Shown here in pieces: positions 1 through 9,361 of a DNA stretch of 64,000 bases. The position numbers and the translations under genes were made by a program. Within the stretch, counting starts at the first letter, position 1; each line of letters begins with the position of its first letter. Source of the stretch: CAIQQQ01 sp040399685 (GTDB lineage Bacteria > Pseudomonadota > Alphaproteobacteria > Acetobacterales > Acetobacteraceae); NCBI GenBank assembly GCA_040399685.1, contig JBBART010000001.1, positions 248,001 through 312,000 on the forward strand, written 5' to 3'. The notes under the pieces were generated by a model. It saw only the letters and a list, made by a program, of their open reading frames with translations. It was not told the DNA's origin and did no database searches.

Positions 1-936
1 CTGGCGGTTCGAGAGGCGCGGCGTCGGGTGGGGCCAAACGCACCGCTGCATATGGTGGGGTTTTCCGCCGGCGGCGCGTTCGCGCTGAAATATGCGCTCG
101 ATGCGATCGAGGACCCGACATTGTCCCGGCCGGACCGGCTGGTGCTGATCTCGCCGATGGTGGGCATCAGTTCGTTTGCCCGGTTCGCGGGGCTGGCGGC
201 GTTGCCAGCGCTGCTGCCGCCCTTTGCGAAGGCGGCCTGGCTCAGCATCGTGCCGGAGTTCAATCCGTTCAAATACAATTCCTTCCCGGTCAATGGCGCG
301 CGGCAGGCGCATCGGCTGACGGTGGCGGTGCAGCAGCAGTTGGACCGGCTGGCCCAGGCGGGCCGGCTGGGGGATCTGGCGCCGGTGCTTACGTTTCAGT
401 CGGCGATGGATTCCACCGTCAGCAGCCGGGCGGTGGTGACGACGCTGTATGATCGTCTGCCCGCCAACGGCAGTGAACTGGTGGTGTTCGACCTTAATCG
501 GAACACCAAGCTGGGGCCCTTGCTGCGCGGTGCTTTCGCTGTCGCCACTGACCGGCTGGAGGCGGACGCGCCGCGCAACTGGCGGTTGACCTTGATCGCC
601 AACACGCCTGACAGCGCCGAGGTGACGGAGCGGGTGACAGCGGTCGGTGGAGAGGCGTCCGTCGTGCGCCGGCTGGGGCTGGTCTATCCGCGCCAGGTCT
701 TTTCGCTGTCGCATGTGGCGCTGCCGTTTCCTGCGAGTGATGCGCTGTATGGATCGGAACCGGACGGGGCGGAGGATTTCGGCGTCAATTTCGGTGAACT
801 GGCGGCGCGTGGGGAGGTGGGCGTGCTGATCATTAGTATGGATTCACTGACGCGCATTTCGTGGAATCCCTTCTTTTCCTATCTCGTTGGAAGAATAAAG
901 GATGGAATTAGTCCACATAATGGAAGTCGTCCGTAA
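1..936 (+). CDS. alpha/beta hydrolase (5' end outside window)
   Basis: The reading frame is open from the first base, so the true start lies upstream. The visible part begins just before the nucleophile elbow G-F-S-A-G-G (GxSxG), the Ser being the expected catalytic nucleophile of an alpha/beta-hydrolase fold. It is followed by the segment RLVLISPMVGIS, typical of the strand after the elbow. The remaining 250 or so residues include a hydrophobic cap-like stretch rich in Pro, Phe and Trp. The substrate cannot be read from the sequence; esterase or lysophospholipase-like activity is the family default. It is followed by an 85-bp gap and a small membrane protein on the same strand. Confidence 0.75.
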   Translation: MAVREARRRVGPNAPLHMVGFSAGGAFALKYALDAIEDPTLSRPDRLVLISPMVGISSFARFAGLAALPALLPPFAKAAWLSIVPEFNPFKYNSFPVNGARQAHRLTVAVQQQLDRLAQAGRLGDLAPVLTFQSAMDSTVSSRAVVTTLYDRLPANGSELVVFDLNRNTKLGPLLRGAFAVATDRLEADAPRNWRLTLIANTPDSAEVTERVTAVGGEASVVRRLGLVYPRQVFSLSHVALPFPASDALYGSEPDGAEDFGVNFGELAARGEVGVLIISMDSLTRISWNPFFSYLVGRIKDGISPHNGSRP

Positions 937-1021
937 TTTCACATCGAGGAACGCGAATTTTCATTGTCGTTGTGAAATCGAAAACCGTAGATAAGCGATG
1001 TGGTCATGATGGAGAACGGCA

Positions 1022-1402
1022 ATGCTGTTTGATGGCGGGTTCACGTTCACGAATTTATTAACCGACATGCTTGCTGTGTTTATGTTCATATTGTGGTTCT
1101 GGCTGCTGATCACCGTCACGGGGGATCTGTTCCGCCGCACCGATGTGTCCGGGATGGGCAAGGTCGTGTGGGTTCTGCTGTTGATCCTGCTGCCCTATAT
1201 CGGCGTGTTCGCCTATCTGCTGACGCAGGGGCGCGGCATGGCGGAGCGCAATGAACAGCGCCAGCGCCAGGTGCGTGACGAACTGCGCCACATCGTGGGC
1301 TTCAGTGCGGCCGATGAACTGACGAAACTGACCCGCCTGAAGTCGGATGGCGCGATCTCAGAGCAGGAATACTCCAGGCTGCGCGAGCGGGTTGTGCAAT
1401 AG
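1022..1402 (+). CDS. small membrane protein with PLDc_N-like and SHOCT domains
   Basis: 126 residues. Residues about 10-65 form two hydrophobic helices with a short Arg/Asp-containing loop (DLFRRTD), as in the phospholipase-D nuclease N-terminal (PLDc_N) membrane domain. No catalytic HKD motif follows. The C-terminal 30 residues (ELTKLTRLKSDGAISEQEY) fit a SHOCT motif, a short helical hairpin found at the ends of many small membrane proteins. A GGAGA sequence lies about 7 bases before the ATG. The function of this domain pair is unknown. It ends only 9-50 bp before the RND adaptor gene, depending on that gene's start, so the two may be cotranscribed. Confidence 0.8.
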   Translation: MLFDGGFTFTNLLTDMLAVFMFILWFWLLITVTGDLFRRTDVSGMGKVVWVLLLILLPYIGVFAYLLTQGRGMAERNEQRQRQVRDELRHIVGFSAADELTKLTRLKSDGAISEQEYSRLRERVVQ

Positions 1403-1452
1403 TCGCCGCCATGTCTGGCAGCTTCGAGGCGAGCGGGAAGCGAGTGCGCAAC

Positions 1453-2535
1453 ATGCGGTCATGGTGGGTGCAGGGACTGGTTGTTCCGGTCGCGCTGGTC
1501 TTGCTGGCGGCGTGCCAGAAGCAAAAGCAGGCCGAGGCGCCGGAGCCTCGGCCGGTGCGGGCGGTGATGGCGGAGCGGCAATCATCGGGCGAGGCGGTGC
1601 AGTTGACGGGGCAGATCCGCGCAGAGGATGAAGCCGCGATGGCGTTTCGCATCGGCGGGCGCATGACGGCGCGGCCGGTGAACGTGGGCGATCATGTGAC
1701 GACGGCGCAGGTTCTGGCCAATCTGGATCCGGCCAATGAGGTGAACGCGCTGCGGTCTGTTCAGGCCAGCCTGTCGGCGGCGCAGGCCGGGCTGACGCAG
1801 GCGCGTGCGGCGTTCCAGCGCCAGCGCACGTTGCTGGCCCAGGGCCACACGCCCCGCGCCCAGTTCGATCTTGCCGAGAAGGCGCTGCGCACCGCTGAGG
1901 CGCAGGTGTCAGACGCCCAGTTCCAGAAGAAGATCGCCGCCGATCGGGTGGCCTATACCATTTTACAGGCGGACGCCGCCGGCACGGTGACGGCGCGTGG
2001 CGCTGAGCCGGGGGAGGTGGTGCAGGCCGGGCAGATGATCCTGCGCATCGCCCGCCAGGGGGGGCGCGATGCGGTGTTCGACGTGCCGGCCCAAATTCTG
2101 CGCGACGCGCCAGGCAATCCGGTGGTGACGATCCGGCTGACCGACGACCCCAGTGTGACGACGATGGGCCGGGTGCGCGAAGTGGCGCCGCAGGCCGATC
2201 CGGTCACCCGCACGTTTCAGGTCAAGGTGGGCCTGACCGACCCGCCGGAGGCGATGCGGCTGGGGTCTACCGTTAACGGCAGCATCCAGCTTGAATCGGC
2301 GGCGGTGCTGGCGGTGCCGGCTTCGGCGTTGACCGAGGCCAATCATCTTCCGGCGGTCTGGATCGTTGATCCATCGAAGCTGACGGTGTCGCTGCGCAAT
2401 GTGGAACTGCTGCGCCATGACCCGGGCACGGTGGTGATCTCCAGCGGGTTGGACGAGGGCGAGATTGTGGTCACCGCCGGGGTGCAGGCGCTGCATCCGG
2501 GGCAGAAGGTGCGGCTGCTGGGGCCGCGCGCCTGA
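1453..2535 (+). CDS. RND efflux periplasmic adaptor (membrane fusion protein), lipoprotein
   Basis: 360 residues from the ATG at 1453. This start gives a textbook lipoprotein signal: Arg, a hydrophobic core, then the lipobox L-A-A-C with Cys21 as the lipidated residue. An upstream ATG at 1411 would add 14 residues before the signal and is less likely. The rest follows the HlyD/AcrA plan: a lipoyl half (RIGGRMTARPVNVGDHV), a coiled-coil hairpin rich in Ala and Gln (residues about 85-165), the second lipoyl half (AGTVTARGAEPGEVV), and a beta-barrel and membrane-proximal domain at the end. Its stop overlaps the start of the RND pump gene (TGATG), so the two are translationally coupled. No TolC-type outer-membrane gene is present nearby. 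Confidence 0.9.
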   Translation: MRSWWVQGLVVPVALVLLAACQKQKQAEAPEPRPVRAVMAERQSSGEAVQLTGQIRAEDEAAMAFRIGGRMTARPVNVGDHVTTAQVLANLDPANEVNALRSVQASLSAAQAGLTQARAAFQRQRTLLAQGHTPRAQFDLAEKALRTAEAQVSDAQFQKKIAADRVAYTILQADAAGTVTARGAEPGEVVQAGQMILRIARQGGRDAVFDVPAQILRDAPGNPVVTIRLTDDPSVTTMGRVREVAPQADPVTRTFQVKVGLTDPPEAMRLGSTVNGSIQLESAAVLAVPASALTEANHLPAVWIVDPSKLTVSLRNVELLRHDPGTVVISSGLDEGEIVVTAGVQALHPGQKVRLLGPRA

Positions 2536-5500
2536 TGGGGTTCAATATCTCCGAATGGGCGCTGCGCCACCGCTCGTTTGTCATCTATCTGATGATTGTC
2601 TCGATCCTGGTTGGAGGGTCATCGTTCGTTCGGCTGGGCCGCAACGAAGACCCGGCCTTTGTGATCAAGACCATGGTGGTGCAGGCGGCCTGGCCGGGCG
2701 CCACGCTGGACGACACCTTGCAGCAGGTAACCGAGCGGCTGGAACGCACGTTGCAGGAAACGCCGCATCTGGATGTGCTGCGCAGCTTCACCATCCCTGG
2801 CCGCACCACGATCTTTGTGGATCTGAAGGGCGCGACGCCCGCCGCTGCGGTGCCGGACGTTTGGTATCATGTGCGCAAGAGCATCGGTGACATGCGGCAC
2901 ACCTTGCCTGTCGGCGTGATCGGCCCCGGGTTCAACGATGAGTTCGGCGATACCTTCGGCATCATCTACGGCTTTACCGCCGACGGCTTCACGATGCGCG
3001 AGTTGCGCGACCAGGTGGAGGATATTCGCTCGCGCCTGCTGCTGGTGGCGGATGTGTCCAAGATCGACATGCTGGGGGCGCAGGACGAGCGTATTTTCGT
3101 TGAGTTTTCCATGCCGCAACTGGCCGGGTTGGGGATTGATCGGGCGGCGCTGCTGGCGGCGCTGCAATCGCAGAACATCGTGAGCCCGGCGGGCATCATT
3201 CAGACGGGTGACGAGAATTTGCGGCTGCGCGTGTCCGGTGCGTTCGAATCCGAGCAGGATCTGCGCGACATCAATTTCGTCGCGGGCGGGCGGATGATCC
3301 GGCTGCGCGACATCGCCACCATCAGGCGCGGCTTTGCCGATCCGCCGCAGCCGATGTTTCGCGTCAACGGCAAGACGGCGATCGGCCTGGGCATCGCCAT
3401 GCGCGAGGGCGGCGACATTCTGGCGCTGGGGCACAACCTCGAACAGGCGATGGCCGAAATTGTGGCCGATCTGCCGGTGGGGATCGAGCCGGTTCTGGTG
3501 GCCGACCAGCCGCATGTGGTGGATCACGCCATCAGCGACTTCACCACGTCTCTGTGGCAGGCGATTGTCATCATCATGGCGGTGAGCATCGTCAGCCTTG
3601 GCCTGCGGGCGGGGGCGGTGGTGGCGCTGTCCATTCCGTTGACGCTGGCGGTGGTGTTTCCGTTCATGCAGATGTTCGGGATCGACCTGCAACGGATTTC
3701 ACTTGGCGCGCTGATCATCGCCCTGGGTCTGCTGGTCGATGACGCCATGACCACGATCGATGCCATGACGTCGCGGTTGGCGGCCGGTGACACCAAGGTT
3801 CAGGCCGCGACGTTTGCCTACAAGACGCTGGCGTTTCCGATGCTGACCGGCTCGTTCGTGACGGCGGCGGGGTTCGTGCCGATTGGGTTCGCGAAAAGTT
3901 CGGCGGGGGAATACACGTTCTCGATCTTTGCGGTGAACGGGATCGCGCTGATCATGTCCTGGGTGGTGGCGGTGCTGTTCGCGCCGTTGCTGGGGGCGGC
4001 GTTGCTGAAGCGGCCGGATATGAATGTGGCGGCCAAGCCCAGCAAGATCCTGCATGTGTTCCGGGGCTTTGTGCTCGCTGGGATGCGGTGGCGCTGGGTG
4101 ACGATTGGGGCGACGGTTGCGTGTTTCGCGCTGGCGGTGGTGGTGTCGCCACTGATCCCGCGGCAGTTCTTCCCGCCGTCCGATCGGCCTGAGTTGCTGG
4201 TGGATCTGCGGCTGCCGCAGAACGCATCGATTTTGGCCACTGAAACGCTGTCGGCGCGGCTGGACGCACTGTTGCAGAACGATCCGGACGTGGCGAGCTG
4301 GAGCACCTATGTCGGGCGCGGCGCCATTCGGTTCTATCTGCCGCTGCTGGTGGAGTTGCCGAATGATTTCTTTGGGCAGCTTGTCGTTATCTCCAAGGAT
4401 GTTGGTGCGCGCAAAAGGCTGCAAAAGCGGCTGGAGACCGAGCTTGCCGACACATTTCCAGACGTGGTGTCGCGGATCGCGCCGCTCGGCCTGGGGCCGC
4501 CGGTCGGCTGGCCGGTGCAGTATCGGGTGAGTGGCCCGGATGTTGTGCAGGTGCGCGAGATTGCGCTGCAGCTTGCCGGGGCGATGACCCCCCATCCGAG
4601 CCTGCGCCAGGTGAATTTCGACTAGATGGAGCCGGCGCGCATGGTGCGCATCCGCATCGACCAGGACCAGGCGCGGCTGCTGGGGCTGAGTTCGCAGGCC
4701 TTGGCGGGCGTGCTGAACACGGTGGTGACAGGATCGCCGGTGACGCAGATCCGCGATGGGATCTATCTGGTGGATGTGGTGACCCGCGCCACGGACGAGG
4801 AGCGCGTTTCGCTGTCCACGTTGCGCACCGTGCAGGTGCCGCTGCCGAACGGACGCACCGTGCCCTTGAGCCAATTGGCAAGTTTTGATTTCGAGCAGGA
4901 ATACCCGCTGATCTGGCGCCGCGACCGGGTGCCGACCTTGACCGTGCAGGCGGATGTGGTGGGCGGCGCGCTGCCGGAAGGCGTGGTGGCCGGGCTGGAG
5001 GAGACGGTGGCGGCGCTCAATGCGGGGCTGCCGCTCGGGTATCATATCGCGGTCGGTGGCACGGTGGAGGAAAGCCAGCGGTCGCGGAAATCGGTGATCG
5101 CGGTTGTGCCGCTGATGCTGTTCCTGATGATCACGTTCCTGATGGTGCAGTTGCAGAGTTTCAGCCGGCTGGCGCTGGTGCTGATCGTGGTGCCGATGGC
5201 CATGACGGGCGTGGTGGCGTCGTTGCTGGTTTTTCAACGGCCGTTGGGGTTCGTGGCGATCCTGGGCATTTTGTCGCTGATCGGCATGATCGCGCGCAAC
5301 GCGGTGATTTTGATCGACCAGATCGAGACCGACCGCGCCGAGGGCATGTCGCCGTGGGATGCGGTGGTGGCGGCGAGCGTGTCGCGGTTCCGGCCGATCA
5401 TGTTGACCGCCGTGTCCACGGTGCTGGGGCTGATTCCGATCGCGGCCACGATCTTCTGGGGGCCGATGGCGTTCGCCATCATGGGCGGCTTCATGGTGGG

Positions 5501-5573
5501 CACGGTGATCACTCTGATTTTCCTGCCAGCGCTGTATGTGGCGTGGTTTCGCATCCAGGAGCCTGTCGCGTGA
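2535..5573 (+). pseudogene. RND efflux pump (inner-membrane permease) interrupted by an in-frame TAG
   Basis: Two open stretches in the same frame (2535-4622 and 4626-5573) are separated only by a TAG codon at 4623-4625. Read through it they give about 1012 residues, the normal size of an HAE1/AcrB-type RND transporter. The first part holds TM1, the periplasmic porter domain, the TM4 motif GLLVDDAMTTID and the second large periplasmic loop. The second part continues that loop (MVRIRID, DGIYLVDVV) and carries the last TM helices, including the GMIARNAVILIDQIE segment. In related pumps this junction reads D-W-x-E-P-A-R, so TAG probably replaces TGG by one G-to-A change. Unless it is read through, the pump is inactive. 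Alternatively it is a sequencing error, or the two halves are made separately (an ATG follows immediately at 4626, without a clear ribosome site). Confidence 0.8.
4623..4625 (+). other. premature amber codon in the RND pump gene
   Basis: TAG directly follows GAC (Asp) and precedes ATG-GAG-CCG (Met-Glu-Pro). Both flanking frames are in register and both encode conserved RND sequence. This is the only lesion seen; no frameshift is needed. It is consistent with a single-base nonsense mutation of a Trp codon. Confidence 0.85.
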
Positions 5574-6049
5574 TCGGCGCGGCGCTGTCGCGGGGGGGAT
5601 GTTACCTGTTGCTATGGCTGATGCTGGCGGGCGCCCACTGGGCCGACCTGCCGGCGGCGGCGTGCGCCGTGGTGGCGGCAACCTGGGTCAGCCTGCGGCT
5701 GCTGCCGCCGGGTGCGACGAGGTTGTCGGTCTGGGGGATTGCGGTGCTGGCGCTGCGGTTTCCGGTGCAATCCGTGCTGGCCGGGGTGGAGGTGGCGTGG
5801 CGTGCGTTGCAGCCGGAGCTGAAACTGCGCCCGGGTTTCGTGTTGTTTCAGCCGCAGGTGCCGCAGGGGGTGGCGCGGGACGTGTTCTGCATGCTGACCA
5901 GCCTGCTGCCGGGCACGGTGCCATCGGGCGCCGACCATGCGGGCGCGCTGGTGATCCATTGCCTGGATGTCGGCCAGCCCGTGGCGGCGCGGCTTGCCAG
6001 GGAAGAGGGCCGGTTCTTGCGGGCACTCGGATGGTCCGGCCATGCATGA
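5570..6049 (+). CDS. mrpE: Mrp-type Na+/H+ antiporter subunit E
   Basis: 159 residues from a GTG start that overlaps the RND stop (GTGA). Hydrophobic N-terminal helices are followed by the MrpE signature region: PVQSVLAGVEVAWRAL, then LRPGF, and DVFCMLTSLLPGTVPSG. MrpE is a small membrane subunit of the multi-subunit cation/proton antiporter (Mrp/Mnh/Pha). It opens a seven-gene run in which every junction overlaps by 4-8 bases, so the operon is probably translated as a coupled unit. Its overlap with the broken RND gene means a nonsense stop upstream could reduce expression of this operon by polarity. Confidence 0.9.
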   Translation: MIGAALSRGGCYLLLWLMLAGAHWADLPAAACAVVAATWVSLRLLPPGATRLSVWGIAVLALRFPVQSVLAGVEVAWRALQPELKLRPGFVLFQPQVPQGVARDVFCMLTSLLPGTVPSGADHAGALVIHCLDVGQPVAARLAREEGRFLRALGWSGHA

Positions 6050-6320
6050 GTTCCTGATTGGGGCGGCGTCTGTTGTGATGGCCATCGTGGCGCTCGGCCT
6101 CCTGCGGGTGCTGCGCGGGCCGGGCGATGCGGACCGCATGATGGCGGCGCAATTGCTCGGCTCGGGGGGCATCGCGGCGCTGCTGTTGGTGGCCGCTGGA
6201 ACCGATAGGCCGGCCGTGACGGACGTGGCCCTGGTGTTGGCGCTGTTGGCCGCCTTCGCCTCGGCGGCGTTCGTGCGACATGCCCCCGGCCCACGGCCAG
6301 AGGATATCAAGAACACATGA
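6042..6320 (+). CDS. mrpF: Mrp-type antiporter subunit F
   Basis: 92 residues, start ATG at 6042, overlapping the end of mrpE by 8 bases. It has three hydrophobic helices with the MrpF hallmark G-P-G-D-A-D-R-M after the first helix and a QLLGSGGIAALLLV segment. Then come TDVALVLALLAAFASAAFVR, typical of MrpF/PhaF third helices. It is a small integral membrane subunit of the antiporter. An in-frame upstream start would run deep into mrpE and is not supported. Confidence 0.9.
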   Translation: MHEFLIGAASVVMAIVALGLLRVLRGPGDADRMMAAQLLGSGGIAALLLVAAGTDRPAVTDVALVLALLAAFASAAFVRHAPGPRPEDIKNT

Positions 6321-6610
6321 CATTCGGCCGCGACATTCTGACCATTCTTGCTGTTACGGCTGGCGTGTTTTTCTTCTTCGCCGGCACGGTGGGGCTGTTG
6401 CGGTTTCCGGACCCGCTTTGCCGTCTGCATGCGCTGACCAAGGCTGATAATCTGGGTCTTGGGCTGATCGTGCTGGGATTGCTGCCATGGGCGGACGGGG
6501 TGTGGGGCGGGGTGAAGCTGGTTGGCATCTGGCTGCTTGCGCAACTGTCAGGCGCCATTGTCACGCAGATGATCGCCCGTGCCGTGCGGCACGGTGGTGA
6601 GGCGCCATGA
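6317..6610 (+). CDS. mrpG: Mrp-type antiporter subunit G
   Basis: 97 residues, ATGA overlap with mrpF. MrpG features are clear: three TM helices, with the G-L-L-R-F-P-D segment after the first helix, followed by RLHALTKADNLGLGLI, the usual H-A-x-T-K-A motif. Together with E and F it forms the peripheral small-subunit part of the antiporter. Ends in an ATGA overlap with the next gene. Confidence 0.92.
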   Translation: MTFGRDILTILAVTAGVFFFFAGTVGLLRFPDPLCRLHALTKADNLGLGLIVLGLLPWADGVWGGVKLVGIWLLAQLSGAIVTQMIARAVRHGGEAP

Positions 6611-7554
6611 GCGCGGGATGGGTTTTGAACAGTGTCCTCGCGGTGCTGGTGCTGGGCGTTGCGGGCGCGATCATCGCCGTTCGCACCCTGTTTGCCGCAG
6701 TGGTCGGCTTCGTCGTGCTGGGGCTGCTGTTGGCGATTGTGTGGGTGCGCCTGGCGGCGGTGGATGTGGCGTTGACGGAGGCTGCGATTGGCAGCGGCGT
6801 GACGGGCGCAGTGCTCATTGCCGCCGCTTCGCGCCTGCGTGCGACCGAGAAGGTGTCGGTGGCCGAGCAGCCTGGTCCGGCCTTGCGCGTCGGCGCGGGG
6901 ATATTGTCCGCGCTGGTTGCGGCGGGTTTGGCGGCTTTGGTGGTGTTTGCGGCCGATCCGGCGCCAAGCCTTGCGCCGGCGGCGGTGGCGCATCTGGTGG
7001 AACTTGGGGTTGGCAATCCGGTTACCGCCGTTTTGCTGGCCTATCGCGGCATCGACACGTTGCTGGAGAAGATGGTGCTGCTGCTGGCCTTGCTCGGGGT
7101 GTGGTCGTTGGCGCCGGACATGGTCTGGGGCGGCGCGCCGGAGGTGTCGGCCGGAGCGGTTGACGGCGGCGCGCTGGCGTTGCTGGGCAGGGTGCTGCCG
7201 CCGGTGGGCATTGTTGTGGGGGTCTATGTCCTGTGGGTGGGGGCCACCGATCCTGGTGGCGCGTTTCAGGGAGGGGCGGTCATTGCTTCCATGTGGATCC
7301 TGGCCCTGATGGCCGGGTTGCTGCCTGCGCCGGCGATCCGCGCGCGATGGGTGCGGCGGGCACTTGTCGCGGGGCCGGCGGTGTTTCTGGCGGTTGGAAT
7401 GGCGGGCTTCGCGTGGCCGGGCGGCTTCCTGTCCTATCCTGCCGGATATGCCAAGCCGCTGATTGTTGCCATCGAGGCGGCGCTGACCTTCTCCGTCGTC
7501 ATTGTTCTCGGCCTGTTGGCGGCAGGCCCGCCCCATCACGGGCCGGGGCGATGA
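6607..7554 (+). CDS. fused antiporter subunit: MbhD/DUF4040-like domain plus MrpB domain
   Basis: 315 residues with about 8-9 hydrophobic helices. Residues about 10-85 match the MbhD/DUF4040 module, which in canonical Mrp systems is the C-terminal part of MrpA: AAVDVALTEAAIGSGVTGAVL. After a linker and further helices, residues about 195-310 carry the MrpB (MnhB) domain with VGATDPGGAFQGGAVIAS. This gene therefore supplies the MrpA C-terminal end and MrpB as one polypeptide, while the MrpA-like ND5 core is probably encoded at the end of the operon. Both junctions are 4-base ATGA overlaps. Confidence 0.85.
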   Translation: MSAGWVLNSVLAVLVLGVAGAIIAVRTLFAAVVGFVVLGLLLAIVWVRLAAVDVALTEAAIGSGVTGAVLIAAASRLRATEKVSVAEQPGPALRVGAGILSALVAAGLAALVVFAADPAPSLAPAAVAHLVELGVGNPVTAVLLAYRGIDTLLEKMVLLLALLGVWSLAPDMVWGGAPEVSAGAVDGGALALLGRVLPPVGIVVGVYVLWVGATDPGGAFQGGAVIASMWILALMAGLLPAPAIRARWVRRALVAGPAVFLAVGMAGFAWPGGFLSYPAGYAKPLIVAIEAALTFSVVIVLGLLAAGPPHHGPGR

Positions 7555-7847
7555 GCGGCGCCATGCTGTTCGGCCTGGTCGGGGCGGCGCTGGTGGGGTT
7601 GGGCCTGTTCGGGGTGGTGGTGCATCCCCATCCGTTGCGCAAGATCCTGGCCTTCAACCTGCTGGGCGGCGGCGTGTTCCTGCTGTTCGGCGTGATCGCC
7701 AGGCGTGGTGCGGCGGCGGGGTTGGAGGGGGATCCGGTGCCGCAGGCGTTGGTGATCACAGGCATTGTCGTCGCGTTCTCGGCCACGGCGCTGGCGGTGG
7801 CGTTGGTGCGGCGGTTGTTTCAGGTGATGGACGGGGCTGATCGGTGA
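7551..7847 (+). CDS. mrpC: Mrp-type antiporter subunit C (NuoK-like)
   Basis: 98 residues from the ATG at 7551 (ATGA overlap). Three TM helices in the NuoK/MrpC pattern: GLFGVVVHPHPLRKILAFNLLGGGVFLLF, then DPVPQALVITGIVVAFSATALAVALV. The DPVPQALVLTGIV segment is the MrpC hallmark. It corresponds to NuoK of complex I in the proton-translocating membrane arm. Confidence 0.93.
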   Translation: MSGAMLFGLVGAALVGLGLFGVVVHPHPLRKILAFNLLGGGVFLLFGVIARRGAAAGLEGDPVPQALVITGIVVAFSATALAVALVRRLFQVMDGADR

Positions 7848-9361
7848 GCGCTGCAACCCCGGGCGGGTTTCTGCTGGTGCTGGCCATCATGCTGCCGATG
7901 GCCGGCGTGCTGCTGGCGCTGCTGCTTGGCGGGCGTCATGCGGAGCGCGTTGTCATGGCGTTGCTGCCGGTTTCAGGGCTCATCGCGGTGGCCATCGCGG
8001 TGGTGGTCTGGCGTACGGGCGCGCCGGTTGCGTATGTCATGGGCGGTTGGGCGCCGCCGCTTGGGGTCGTGTTCCGGGCGGATGGGCTGTCGGCGGCGAT
8101 GCTTCTGACAACAGCGGTTGTTGTCTGCGCCATTGCCCTGTTCGCGCGGCCGGTCTTTGCCGCGATGGAAGGGGTGGCTGAAGCGCGCGCGCCGTTGGTT
8201 TTCTGGGTTCTGTTGATCGCGGTCTGGGGCGCGCTGAACGCCATCTGGCTCGGCGGCGATCTGTTCACCCTGTATGTGGCGCTGGAACTGCTCACCTTTG
8301 GCGCCATGCCGCTGGTGTGCCTGGACGGGCAGGCGGAAACCCTGCGGGCTGCCTTGCGCTATCTGCTGTTCGCGCTGCTGGGCTCGGCGCTCTATCTGCT
8401 GGGGGTGGTGCTGCTGTATGGCGCGTATGGCACGCTCGACATTGGGCTGTTGGCGGGGCGGGTGCGTGACGAACCTGCCCTCTGGATCGCCGCCGCCTTG
8501 ATGACGGCCGGGCTTATCGCCAAAACGGCCTTGTTCCCGCTGCATCTTTGGCTGCCGCCCGCCCATGCCGGCGCCCCGGCCGCCGCCAGCGCGCTGTTGT
8601 CCGGTTTGGTGGTCAAAGGGTCGTTTTTCCTGATCGTGCGGCTGTGGTTCAACGTGATGCCCGCGCTGGCAAACCCGTGGGCCGCGCAGATGCTGGGCGT
8701 GCTGGGGGCGGCTGCGATCATTTTCGGCAGTGTTCTGGCGTTGCGTCAGGCGCGGTTGAAGCTGCTGGTGGCGTATTCGACGGTGGCGCAGATCGGATAT
8801 CTGTTCCTGTTGTTTCCGCTGGCCTCCAACGCCATTGGCCCGGCGCTGTCGTGGAACGGGATTGCCTGGACCGGGGGGGTGATACAGGCGATGTCCCATG
8901 CTGTCGCCAAGGCCGCCATGTTCATGGCCGCCGGGTTGATCGGCGAGGCGCTGGGGCATGACCGGATTGCTGGATTTGGCGGCCTTGGCCGGGTGTTGCC
9001 GATGACCGTTCTGGCCTTCGGGATCAGCGGGATGTCGCTGATGGGGCTGCCGCCCAGTGGCGGTTTCATGGCCAAGGCGATGCTGCTGGCGGCGGCGGTG
9101 GGCGAGGGGCAATGGTGGTGGGCGGTGGTGATCCTGCTGGGGGGCGTGCTGGCGGCCGGCTATGTGTTTCGCGTGCTGATGCCGGCGCTGGCCGGTGGGG
9201 AATTGGCGTTGCCGCTGTGTGCCACCGTGTCGCGGCGGCGGGAGGCGGTGGTGCTGGCGCTGGCGCTGTGCGCGCTGCTGCTGGGCCTGGTGCCGGTGCG
9301 GCCCTCCGAATGGCTGTCCCAGATCGGCCGCGTTGGCGCGGCCCAGGTGAGCGCGCCATGA
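7844..9361 (+). CDS. mrpD: Mrp-type antiporter subunit D (ND5/NuoN-like)
   Basis: 505 residues from a GTG start overlapping mrpC. About 14 TM helices of the proton-conducting membrane transporter family. Glu148 in the TM5 segment LYVALELLTF matches the essential glutamate of MrpD/NuoN. The following KTALFPLHLWLPPAHAGAP segment holds the conserved Lys and the broken-helix Pro/His region. A second Lys occurs in GLVVKGSF. It translocates ions in exchange for protons. The C-terminus overlaps the next ND5-like gene by four bases. Confidence 0.93.
   Translation: MSAATPGGFLLVLAIMLPMAGVLLALLLGGRHAERVVMALLPVSGLIAVAIAVVVWRTGAPVAYVMGGWAPPLGVVFRADGLSAAMLLTTAVVVCAIALFARPVFAAMEGVAEARAPLVFWVLLIAVWGALNAIWLGGDLFTLYVALELLTFGAMPLVCLDGQAETLRAALRYLLFALLGSALYLLGVVLLYGAYGTLDIGLLAGRVRDEPALWIAAALMTAGLIAKTALFPLHLWLPPAHAGAPAAASALLSGLVVKGSFFLIVRLWFNVMPALANPWAAQMLGVLGAAAIIFGSVLALRQARLKLLVAYSTVAQIGYLFLLFPLASNAIGPALSWNGIAWTGGVIQAMSHAVAKAAMFMAAGLIGEALGHDRIAGFGGLGRVLPMTVLAFGISGMSLMGLPPSGGFMAKAMLLAAAVGEGQWWWAVVILLGGVLAAGYVFRVLMPALAGGELALPLCATVSRRREAVVLALALCALLLGLVPVRPSEWLSQIGRVGAAQVSAP

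Noticed and set aside
936..978. Inverted repeat ATTTCACA / TGTGAAAT after the hydrolase gene
   Set aside because: Eight-base arms with a 27-base gap and no T-run; not convincing as a terminator or operator.
4623..4625. TAG as a programmed recoding codon (pyrrolysine or regulated readthrough)
   Set aside because: No recoding element or pyrrolysine context is visible, and the expected residue is Trp, one base away.
3699..5681. A 660-codon minus-strand frame crossing the RND TAG site
   Set aside because: Considered as a real gene explaining the interruption, but its translation is His/Arg/Gln-rich and motif-free, while RND sequence continues on both sides of the TAG.
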